Source of the DNA: Closterium sp. NIES-65
Lineage: Eukaryota > Streptophyta > Zygnematophyceae > Desmidiales > Closteriaceae
Assembly (NCBI GenBank): GCA_948144175.1
Contig: CANXME010000501.1
Coordinates: 930,001 to 994,000, forward strand
Reading direction: 5' to 3'
DNA: 64,000 nucleotides
Translations under genes and position numbers: made by a program
In this document: piece by piece, positions 55,613 to 64,000 of the stretch
How the letters are laid out: every line of letters starts with the position of its first letter
How positions within the stretch are numbered: position 1 is the first letter of the stretch
Notes under the pieces: generated by a model
The model's database searches: none
Told to the model about the DNA's origin: nothing
The model's input: the letters and a program-made list of their open reading frames with translations, nothing else

Positions 55613-58600
55613 CAATGTCGCGCCACGAAGGCCATTCTCCGAGCTCACGGAAGAATCTCCGAAGCAGCGCTCTGCGCCGAAATCCACGCCGAGCAGCAAG
55701 ACATGGACCTGCAAGAAGAACGACACAAAAAGAAGACATCAGCACCGGAATTCGCGTTCCACACTCAGCGATGCTACAACAACAACAACAACAACAACCG
55801 GCAGCAACAACCGAAGCCAGTACCTCCGTTCTGCCACATCTGCAAAACTTCAGGACACCCGCGTACACACTGCCCGAATCGTCAACAGTCAACAACTCCA
55901 CATCGGCAACTTCGACCTTCAAGCAGCCAAATCGCCTCAACGCAAGCAAATCCCACGACTCAGATTCAAGCCTCAACGACCTCAACAAGACAGCCTGCAC
56001 AAGGAGCAAGAAACATCGTCAGCTGCATGGCAAAGCTGAGTGACTCCTGCATCACCGAGTCACCACCACACTACTCACCGGAAGAACAACTCGACGAAAC
56101 CACACCCCGCCGCGAGTCACTTCAGCCGAACCCGACATACGCCGCCATCACCCAAAGCGAACCATCCGGAAGGGACACATGGTTCTTGGACAGTTGCTCC
56201 GGACAGCACATGTGCTCCTCGGGACGCTTCGGTCAACGAGAACACCAACTTCAACGCGAAGTTGTCATTACAGTCGCCAACAATCAGAACCTGCGAACAC
56301 GACGACAAGGTGTAGTTCAACTTCAGTCAAGGGAAACAAACGTTGTACTGCAGATGTCAAAAGTACTAATCGCGGAGGGACTTTGCTACAACTTACTGAG
56401 CGTCAGTCAGCTAATGGCGAAAGGGATTCACCTCGAAGCAGACAGCACCATCCAAGAATTCAAACTGTATCACGGGAGAGGAGGACTCTACATCGGCAAG
56501 GTGGTCCTCAAGAACAACGTCTTCGTTCTTGACTTCATTCCTGACCTTGGCACCGCCGACAGCGACGCCATCGTTAACTTCACCAACTGGACACACCCTC
56601 CAGACCTTGATCCAGACTTCAGTCCAGAAGGCTTCTGGTATTCACACACCATCCCTGAAGCAGAAAGAACAAGGGCGTTAGCAACAATTCAGACAACATC
56701 AGCAGCAGCAGAGACAACACCGGCAGCAGGAGAGACAACATCAGCAGCAGCAGAAACAACACCGGCAGCAGGAGAGACAACATCGCCAGCAGCAGAGACA
56801 ACATCGGCAGCAGCAGAGACAACATCGGCAGCAGCAGAGACAACATCGGAAGCAGCAGAGACAACATCAGCAGCAGCAGAAACAACATCGGCAGTAGCAG
56901 AACCATCAACGGCAGCAGCAGGAACGTCAACACCAATTGCTAGTCCTTCAACGACACCGCTCCTCATCAACAACACACCACCGACACCCGCGCAACAACT
57001 ACACCCAGCACCACGAGAAGTTCATCGTAGCGCCAACTTCACCGCCAACTTCTACTCCAACTTCAATATGTACCGACGATCACCCGGACATCGCGCCGAC
57101 GAAAGCACCTGGCACGCAAGGATAGGACACCCAAGCAACAAAGTATTAAACAATGCGATAAGAGCAGGAGTACTCGACAAGGACTCACTCCTACTGACCG
57201 ACGGACGAGAACTTCAACGAGTATGCGGAACGTGCCTCACCTGCCCTGAAGGTGACTTACCACATCGACCGTTTGCGTCTCACCACAACCCGAGCGCACC
57301 CGCGTACGCACCACTCGAGAAGGTGTATAGCGACATCCTGTTCAATCGGGAACCAGGACAAGTAATATACAACTATACAATCACCTTCATCGACGCCGCC
57401 ACCCGTTACGTCTGGCACCTAAACCTCCCTAGCCGCGACATGGCATTCGCAACCTTCGTTGCCTGGCTACCAGTAGCAGAGAGAGAATCGGGCGTGCAAC
57501 TGAAAAGCTTCCAGTCAGATGGAGGAGGAGAATACACTTCTCAGCGATTCAAGCATTACATGGCGGAAAGGGGAATCAAGCGACTCATCTCCCTTCCCTA
57601 CGCCCATCAGCAACAAGGTGTAGCAGAAAGAATAAACAAGACCTTGTAGAACAGCATGCGCAAACTATTACGTGGCATGCGGCTACCCAACCACCAGTGG
57701 CCTGCGGCAATGGACCACGCCGTCATGCTGCACAACTTGCTCTCGTCATCATCGCTTCCGAACAACGCATCACCGCATCTGCTATGGACAGGGAAACAGG
57801 GCAGCACAAAAATGTTACGAGTATTCGGATGCATGGTACAGTACCGACCCCCAGCAGCACGAGCGGGCCGATTTTCTCAACGAGCACAGTGGGGACTACA
57901 CCTGGGAATCGAAAAGAACTACGACGCGTGGAAAATCTTCGACGTCCACTCCAAGGAAACAGTAGCAGCACGTGACGTAATTTTCTACGAACGACTCACG
58001 CTCCAGACATACCTTGCCAACCTGCAAGAAGACCAGGATCCCACTGGTGGCTTTCGCGGTGACCGAGCCTTCGCCTCAGCAGCGGACGAAGCTGACTGGG
58101 ACGAGCAGAATGTGGACAACGCATCAGAAGAAGCCGGACCTCTTCCGTTCTGCTCCGTCGACGTTCCCATGGACGAAGATAACCCTTGCGAAAGTGTCAA
58201 CGCCGAAACCTTCTACTATTTCGCCGACAACGGTTACGTAACACCTGCGACAGTCAACTCGAACAAAGCAGAACGAGTAGGACCGAACTTCATACCTGAT
58301 CCAGAAGCGGGAGATGAAGCAGCTTATCCCGAGGACGTAAATCTTCCCCGCTACTCACAGAGTGGACTGCAGATTCTCGGACTCGTCACCGCAGTCCACG
58401 GCACCGCCACTCCTAAAGAGCCTGCGACAGTTCAACAGGCTCTAGGGGGGGAACATAAGGAAAAATGACGCGAAGCCATGGACAAGGAGCTGAAGGCACT
58501 AGAGGAACGCAACACGTGGAAAGTGGTTCCTATCGGCGTGGCTCGGAACAAGACAGTGCTCACCGGGAAGTGGGTCTTCCGTGTGAAGACAAAGGCTGAC

Positions 58601-59985
58601 GGCACCATTGACAAATTTAAAGCTCGCTGGGTTGTACGCGGCTTCGACCAAGAACACGGACAAGACTTCACCGAAACTTTCGCTCCGGTTAGCCGCCACA
58701 CCTCACTACGCATTCTCCTCGCAATCGCCACCATGAAGAAGAAGAAGCTACGACAAATCGACGTCGCGAACGCGTTTCTCTACGCACTTGTTGATGCAAA
58801 AATCTTCGTCGAGCTACCGCACGGCTCCCACGGAGAACCCAACAAAGTCTGCCAGCTACTCAAGTCACTCTACGGCATCAAGCAGGCTCCGCGACTGTGG
58901 CAACAGTACCTGCACGCTCGCCTCATCCGCATCGGCTTCAAGCAACTACCGCACGACCAAGGCATGTACCGGCTCACAAAAAACGACGACTACATCCTAC
59001 TAATCGTCTGTGTGGACGATCTCCTTTACATTGGCTCAACTCACGGCATCACTACCTGGTTCGAAGGGGAGCTCCATCGAGATCTCACGCTCACAGTTTC
59101 ATCTACCGTCACTCAGTACCTCGACCTCAACATTCGGGAAGAGGAGGACGCGATCTACCTCAGCGCCGAGAAATATGCCGACACTATCGCCAAACGTTTT
59201 ACGCTTACACCGACAACCATCTCCACACCATACCGATACACGGCAGGGAACGACAGAGGAAGCTCTACTCTACTTAAGTCCGCCGGCATACGAGACTACA
59301 AGAAGAAGCTGGGATGTCTTCTCTTCGCAGCCGTCACCTGTCGCCCCGACCTATCATACTCCGCAAGCCAGCTCGCCACCTACCTCAAGAAGCCTGAAGC
59401 AGAACATCTGGCGGAGCTCTACCGCGCTCTTCACTACTTCGTCAGCACCCCAACGATCGGCCTAACTTACTACAAGAACGCAACCACACCGACTAAGTTA
59501 ATCGGCTACGTCGACGCTGATCACGCTGGCGACTCCGACAATAGGCGCTCCCGCACTGGCTACATCTACCGCCTCGAACCTATCGGACCTATCTCTTGGC
59601 AATCGAGCTAGCAGGAATTAATTGCTCTCTCGTCAGCTGAAGCAAAATATATTGCACTCTGCTCAGCCACCAAGGAAGGACTCTATCTTCGCGAACTGCT
59701 GGAAGATGCGAAGTTAGCCGAGTTACCCAACTTTACCCTGTTCTGCGACAACTAGTCGGCAATTCGTATCGCCAACAAGAACGGCTTCGCGAACAGGACG
59801 AAACACATCACCCTGCGATATTTCTTCGTGAAGGATGACATCGAGAAGGGAAGGCTCGAGCTGTCATACTGTCCCACGTCCAAGATGGCAGCTGACTACC
59901 TGACCAAGAAGCTCGGAAAGCAGAAGTTCGAATACTGCATGTTGCTGACTGGACAGAGCCACGTTAGCGACACTCCAGAAGCGAA
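55613..59985 (+). pseudogene. gag-pol: Copia C gag-pol with four in-frame stops
   Basis: One reading frame throughout. Gag end with CHICKTSGHPRTHC (C-X2-C-X4-H-X4-C), protease near WFLDSCSGQHMCS (D-S-C instead of D-S-G), and a Thr/Ala repeat. Integrase has WHARIGHPSNK, CGTCLTCPEG, FQSDGGGEYTSQ and QQQGVAERINK. RT has KWVFRVKTKADGTIDKFKAR, DVANAFLYALVD and LYGIKQAPRLWQ, with the catalytic motif VCVDDLLYIG; RNase H has DADHAGDSDNRRS. Stops at 57647 (TAG), 58466 (TGA), 59609 (TAG) and 59753 (TAG) interrupt it without frameshifts. Confidence 0.85.
56690..56910 (+). repeat. 30-bp coding repeat (Thr-Thr-Ser-Ala-Ala-Ala-Glu)
   Basis: About seven imperfect units of ACAACATCAGCAGCAGCAGA type in Copia C between protease and integrase. 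Confidence 0.85.
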
Positions 59986-59991
59986 GGGGAG

Positions 59992-60436
59992 TGTTGGAAA
60001 CAATCGGTCCTAAGCGCCTCTGTCGTGTCGAAACACTAAGGCACAAGCGAAGCAAAGCATATCGAGGCACCAGCGAGTCAACCCTCGGAGGTTGAAGTAA
60101 CTGCTGGAGGTTACGCGGAAGTCGAAGGTCAGCGACCTTTGACCTGACAAGTACAGCGCGACAGCAAGGACACACAACTGACTCGCTACAGAGCAGTTGC
60201 CCGAGTCGTCACTGTATCGAACCGCAACAGCAACAAGTAAAACAGTTATAACCGTATCCTTTCATGTTCCTTGTACTCTTATATAATCTTGTATCTCCTT
60301 GTTTTAATCAACTTACTTTTGCCCTCACATACTAGCGCAAGGTGGTTCACAACTCTTTATTAACGCTTCCGCTACTACACCAACTCTACCTAGAGTTCAC
60401 CCCTGCAAAGATCCTAAGAGCTTTTTCAGCCCAACA
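59992..60436 (+). repeat. Copia C 3' LTR
   Basis: 445 bp from TGTTGGAAACAATCGG to CAGCCCAACA, preceded by a purine-rich PPT (GAAGCGAAGGGGAG). Confidence 0.9.
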
Positions 60437-60476
60437 TAAATTTCACCAATCTACAAGACACGATCCCGAAAGAGAG

Positions 60477-63400
60477 CTACACTGATTGATCTGTTTTTGC
60501 TGGAACCTGTGACTCATCATTCTTGAAATGCAGGCAGCAGAAACCAACTTGGTCCAGCACGAAATCAATTATGTACACCATAGAGAACAGTCCAATCACT
60601 ATCGAGAAGGCAATGTAAGACCACTGTTGAGGAGGGACGAGTGGTAGGAAGGCATGGGAGAGGGAAGGAATTAGCTCCTGGCAACGTGGCTACATATGGT
60701 ACCGGGTGCGATTTCTGAACCAAGTCATGAGTGGAAGAGCAAAGGTTGCAGGACCCTGAAAAAAATGGAATAAAAATATATGTTGGAAAGCTCACAGTGA
60801 GGTCGTAACCAAACTTGGAGGCGGCAAGATCGAACCCCAAGTATGTGTCTGCCCACGCGATCGCCATCACGACAATCCCAACCACCCAATGCAGGGCAAA
60901 CCAGGATCGACGGCTGAGATGCTTCTGGAGCGGCTTGACCTGAGCCACGATTAGCTGCGCAACGATCAACACCATGACGGCCATTCCGAGCCGTCCGTGT
61001 GTGGAGTGCAATGATTGCGACCCTTTTTCCACAAATGCCATGATGATTCCAGTGAGGGCGAGGGTGACAGCTAGCAGAACAAGCCACCTGTGCAGCTTAA
61101 AGGCCAATGACTTGCTGACCCACTGCTTCCCCCACTGCTTCCTTGGGACTACCTCCTTGCTCCGCCTGACACCCCGGCTCCGCCTGACCCCTCTGCTCCG
61201 CCTGACCCCTCTGCTCCGCCTGACCCTCTGCTCCGCCTGACCCCTCTGCTCCGCCTGACCCCCCTGCTTCTCCTGACCCCCCTGCTGGACTGGCTACACC
61301 TATTCCCCCCGGTCCTCCAGGTCCCGCAGTTTCTGCTCCTGATGCTGCTCCGCTCACTGCCGCTGATGGCTTCGCATGGGAGGTAGAATCGAGAGCCGGC
61401 GCAGCTACTGCCTCCAAGCGGCCAAAAGGCTTGACTTCGCCCTTTGCTGCTCCTGCTTCTGCTCCGCTCACTGCCGCTGGTGGCCTGGCAAGGGAGGCAG
61501 AAGCGAGGGCCAGCGCAGCTACTGCTGCCGATTTCTGAGGCGCCTCAAAAACAGGCGCACCTACTGCTGTCAAGCGGCCGGGAGGCTTGCCTTCGGCCTC
61601 TGCTGCTTCTGTCCCACTGTGCCTCCCGCCAAGCTTTGGCTCCTCCCCCAACCCCCCTGCTGCCCCCGTGGCTGTAGCTTCTGCAGAGCTATTGCTAGCT
61701 GCGGTGTTTTGAGACGTCTCAAAAGTTGCTGCAGCAGGGCTGTTACTTGCCACGCCAGGGGTGGTATCAGGCATGAACAAGGGCTTATTCGCTAGAAAGA
61801 GCCTCGATATAAGGATGGTGAAAGGCATGAGCAGGCCAAAGGCCAGTGCGAGCAGCCATGCATGGATGGTGTGGAGCGTGGCGCTCCCACTGCTCCACTC
61901 GCCCTCCTCTGATGCTCCTATGAAGAAGTTGACTCTAGCAGAGCCTCTGATAACGGGGATGGGGGAGGGAGGGAGGGAGGGAGGGAGGGAGGGAGGGAGG
62001 GAGGGAGAGAGGGAGGGAGGGAGGGAGGAAGGGAGGGAGGGAGGGAGGGAGGGAGGGAGGGAGGGAGGGAGGGAGGGAGGGAGGGAGGGAGGGAGGGAGG
62101 GAGGGAGGGAGGGGTGGAAATGTGAGTGAGTAAGTACAACACCATGGGAATGTGGCATGTGAATACTTCTTGGGAATGATGCATAAGCAGTTTTGAAGGC
62201 GACTCACGCATTCGGCCCGCGGGTCGAGTCGACCAACCGCTGCGAGTTATCCGTTTTGAGATTTCTCAAAAGCGGATTCAACATGGGAGTGTGACTGGGG
62301 AACGGACACATGGTGATGCAGGTGCGGCTTAGAAGCAGCTCTCAGACGCAGCAGCAGCTCTCAGACGCAGCAGCTCTCTTAGAGCGTTGTCTTAGAGAGC
62401 CTGGGAGTGTGACTGGGGAGTGGACACATGGTGATGCAGGTGCGGCTTAGAAGCAGCTCTGCTCTGAAGGCAACTCACGCATTGGGCCCGTGGTAGGCTA
62501 ACTGCTGCGAGTTATCCCGGGAGTAAGCCCAAAGGATGGTGCTGCTGCCACCGCCGCCACCGTCGCCTCCGCTGCTGCTGCTCCTGCTGCTGCTGCCAGT
62601 GGCACCACCGTCACTCCCACTCGAACTCATGGGGAAATCTCCATCGCCCAACCGCTCAAACTTGATGGTCGTCCTCCCATTGGCCGATTCCACGGCCGTG
62701 TTGGTAACCGCAAACGAGCCCGTGGGCGTTACATCGCTCACAGCATACCCACTCATGTGGTATGCTCCCACTGCTGCCCCGGAGGGAAGGGTTCCTGGGG
62801 GAAGGTTGCCGATGGCTGCATCAGCAGGATACATTCGACCAGTGGCTGACCAACCTAGCGACACCCACCCGCTCGTTGCTGCCTCCGCTGCCAGAGCGAT
62901 GCTGCTGCTGCTAATGATCTTCCAGTGTAGGATGAAGCTGCAGGGAGGGATGGGGGGAGGGGAGGATTCGGGAGTATGCGTGATTGAGTATGCCCCCCGC
63001 TGCATCACCAAGGGAAGGGTTCCTGGGGGGAGGTTTCCAATGGCTGCATCAGCAGGGTACATTCGGCCGTTGGCAGACCAGCCTAGCGACACCCACCCAC
63101 TCGTTGCTGCCTCTGCTGCCAGTGCAATCCTGCTGCTGCTGCTGCTGGTGGTCTTCCAGTGTAGGATGAAGCTGAGGGGATGGGGGTAGGCAGGGTAGGG
63201 AAGTATGCATGATCGGGTACCAGCCTAGTGATACCCACCCGCTTGTTGCTGCCTCTGCTGCTAGGGAGATGCGGCTGCCGCCGGTGGTGATGCTGGTCTT
63301 CCAGTGCAGGATGCCCCATGCTCAATGTCCCATGCTCCTAACCCCATGCTCCTCCTAGCCCCATGCTCCTAACCCCATGCTCCTAACCCCATGCTGCTAA

Positions 63401-64000
63401 CCCCATGCTCCTAACCCCATGCTCCTAACCTCATGCTCCTAACCCCATGCTCCTAACCCCATGCTCCTAACCCCATGCTCCTAACCCCATGCTCCTAACC
63501 CCATGCTCCTAACCCCATGCTCCTAAACCCACGCTCCTAATTCCATGCTCCACGCCCCGTGCTCCATGCCCCAAGCCCCGTGCTCCATGCACCATGCATC
63601 CTTCCTCCCCCCCATGCCACATCGCCCTGACTCAAGAGCTGCACTCGCTCCACATGGCCCTGAGCACTCACTTGTCGCCACTGAGTTGCACCATGCAATC
63701 ATATCTGGGCAGGGAAGATGCCGTGCAGGCACTACTGCTTTTGAGATGTCTCATCACTCAGACCCTAACTCATCCTTCCTCACCTCACCCTGAGAGGTGG
63801 GCACTCACTTGTCGCCACTGAGTTGTACCATGCAATCATATCCGGGCAGGGAAGATGCCGTGCAGGCACTACTGCTTTTGAGATGTCTCATCACTCAGTC
63901 AGACCACTAACTCATCCTTCCTCACCTCGCCCTGAGAGGTGGGCACTCACTTGTCGCCACTGAGTTGCACCATGCAATCATATCCGGGCAGGGAAGATGT
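60477..64000 (-). CDS. DOMON / cytochrome b561 membrane protein (partial, spliced)
   Basis: Minus-strand pieces I can support: N-terminal exon ending GYDCMVQLSGDK (63672 to about 63741, one of three copies), DOMON exon 62937-62479, first b561 helix exon from 61946, b561 core exon 61114-60796, last exon 60623-60477. DOMON shows LHWKI, SGWVSLGWS-TGRMYPADA, TTIKFER and ILWAYS...LAYHG. The DOMON exon splices in phase to GSARVNFFIGASEEG. b561 has helices with the four expected His (HTIHAW, KLHRW, STHGRLG, ALHWVVG), and the end is a further helix, WSYIAFSIVIGLFSMVYIID. Plant members move electrons across membranes, usually using ascorbate. The loop after RLFLANK is either about 200 Ala/Gly-rich residues or contains an intron; the exon between 60796 and 60623 is unresolved. 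Confidence 0.75.
61140..61290 (-). repeat. CTGACCCCTCTGCTCCGC-type repeat
   Basis: About seven 18-bp units in the b561 gene, in the loop or intron region between first and second helices. Confidence 0.8.
61966..62113 (+). repeat. (GGGA)n tract, about 37 units
   Basis: Nearly pure GGGA on the plus strand (two variant units) lying in the intron between DOMON and b561 exons. The transcribed RNA of the minus-strand gene would be CCCU-rich, effectively a very long pyrimidine tract before the acceptor at 61947. Confidence 0.95.
62160..62478 (-). repeat. Duplicated 3' end of the DOMON exon and flanking intron
   Basis: CTGCGAGTTATCC...GGCCC...GCGTGAGT-type sequence (plus-strand ACTCACGCATT) occurs at about 62204 and 62473. 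The block GGGAGTGTGACTGGGGA to CGGCTTAGAAGCAGCTCT also occurs twice (62286-62343 and 62403-62461). Confidence 0.8.
62945..63320 (-). repeat. Two upstream part-copies of the DOMON exon
   Basis: Copies at about 63175-62990 and 63310-63210 repeat the exon 5' part (FILHWK, IALAAEAATSGWVSLGWS, RMYPADAAIGNLPPGTLP in the nearer copy). These are mirror-like to the SF1 case: here the 5' end of the exon is what is repeated. Confidence 0.85.
63330..63545 (-). repeat. 14-bp intronic minisatellite, about 14 units
   Basis: CCCCATGCTCCTAA repeated head to tail with few variants, followed by CCATGCTCC-type degenerate units to about 63600. Confidence 0.95.
63640..64000 (-). repeat. Three tandem copies (about 135-145 bp) of the DOMON gene N-terminal exon
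   Basis: Blocks starting near 63662, 63797 and 63941 repeat an exon ending YDCMVQLSGDK with donor GTGAGT (minus strand) and an AAAAGCAG acceptor candidate upstream. Unlike the SF1 copies, these may be complete cassettes. The third is cut by the window end. Confidence 0.8.

Larger units (their letters stand above)
55600..60436 (+). mobile_element. Copia C: 5'-truncated element with intact 3' LTR
   Basis: No 5' LTR or gag N-terminus; coding starts within gag and runs to about 59980, then the 3' LTR (59992-60436). Its LTR is the same family as the solo LTR at 19230 and the partial one at 33902, so the family was active here at least three times. The coding sequence is clearly different from Copia A/B/D: canonical CCHC knuckle and CVDD in RT. 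Confidence 0.85.

Noticed and set aside
63523..63732. Small independent gene at the right edge
   Set aside because: Better explained as copies of the N-terminal exon of the DOMON/b561 gene plus minisatellite.

Overview
The window looks like nuclear DNA of a streptophyte, that is a charophyte-grade green alga or an early-diverging land plant. The host genes are plant-type and rich in introns: a BBP/SF1 splicing factor with two zinc knuckles, an HD-Zip homeodomain protein, a SKIP14-like F-box protein, a plant STAR/Quaking-type KH protein, and a DOMON/cytochrome b561 protein. Exons are GC-rich with long Pro/Gln/Gly/Ala tracts. A zygnematophyte fits well, but the species cannot be fixed from sequence alone.

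Layout. 1-9,049 (+): 3' part of SF1/BBP in ten exons. 12,550-19,088 (+): a very large HD-Zip-like gene in four exons. 19,230-26,956: a solo LTR (TSD CAATA) holding a complete Copia element, A (19,644-26,919, 110-bp LTRs, TSD ACCCT). 27,941-28,640 (-): 3' end of an unrecognised gene, its exon present three times. 29,876-30,897 (+): SKIP14-like F-box gene. 31,319-32,690 (-): complete six-exon STAR-KH gene. 33,902-60,436: a retrotransposon nest. It contains a broken Ty3/gypsy element (34,195 to about 54,427) that has received Copia B, a 582-bp miniature LTR element and Copia D (45,558-53,004, TSD CCGAG). It is cut off by a reverse-oriented Copia fragment and followed by 5'-truncated Copia C, whose LTR is the same family as the solo LTR at 19,230. 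60,477-64,000 (-): DOMON/cytochrome b561 gene, running off the window.

Two patterns stand out. First, in four host genes single exons are followed or preceded by strings of decaying tandem part-copies. In SF1 and the HD-Zip gene most copies keep the 3' half of the exon and its 5' splice site but lack a clear acceptor. Introns also carry pure minisatellites (34 bp x 16, 24 bp x 8, 14 bp x about 14). Second, the 582-bp insertion in the gypsy pol gene (43,910-44,491) is built as LTR-internal-LTR-internal-LTR. Its internal segments are 66 and 93 bp, it has a 12-nt initiator-tRNA primer-binding site, a G-rich PPT and a 5-bp TSD. A tRNA-like Pol III A-box/B-box module straddles each LTR/PBS junction. 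This tandem TRIM-like element is the most unusual object in the window.

Other points: the HD-Zip recognition helix has His where homeodomains have invariant Asn51; the three related Copia elements (A, B, D) share a stretched zinc knuckle, C-X13-C-X3-H-X4-C; and the element coding regions decay mostly by single-base nonsense changes. Coordinates of spliced genes were derived by hand from GT/AG sites, reading frame and family resemblance.
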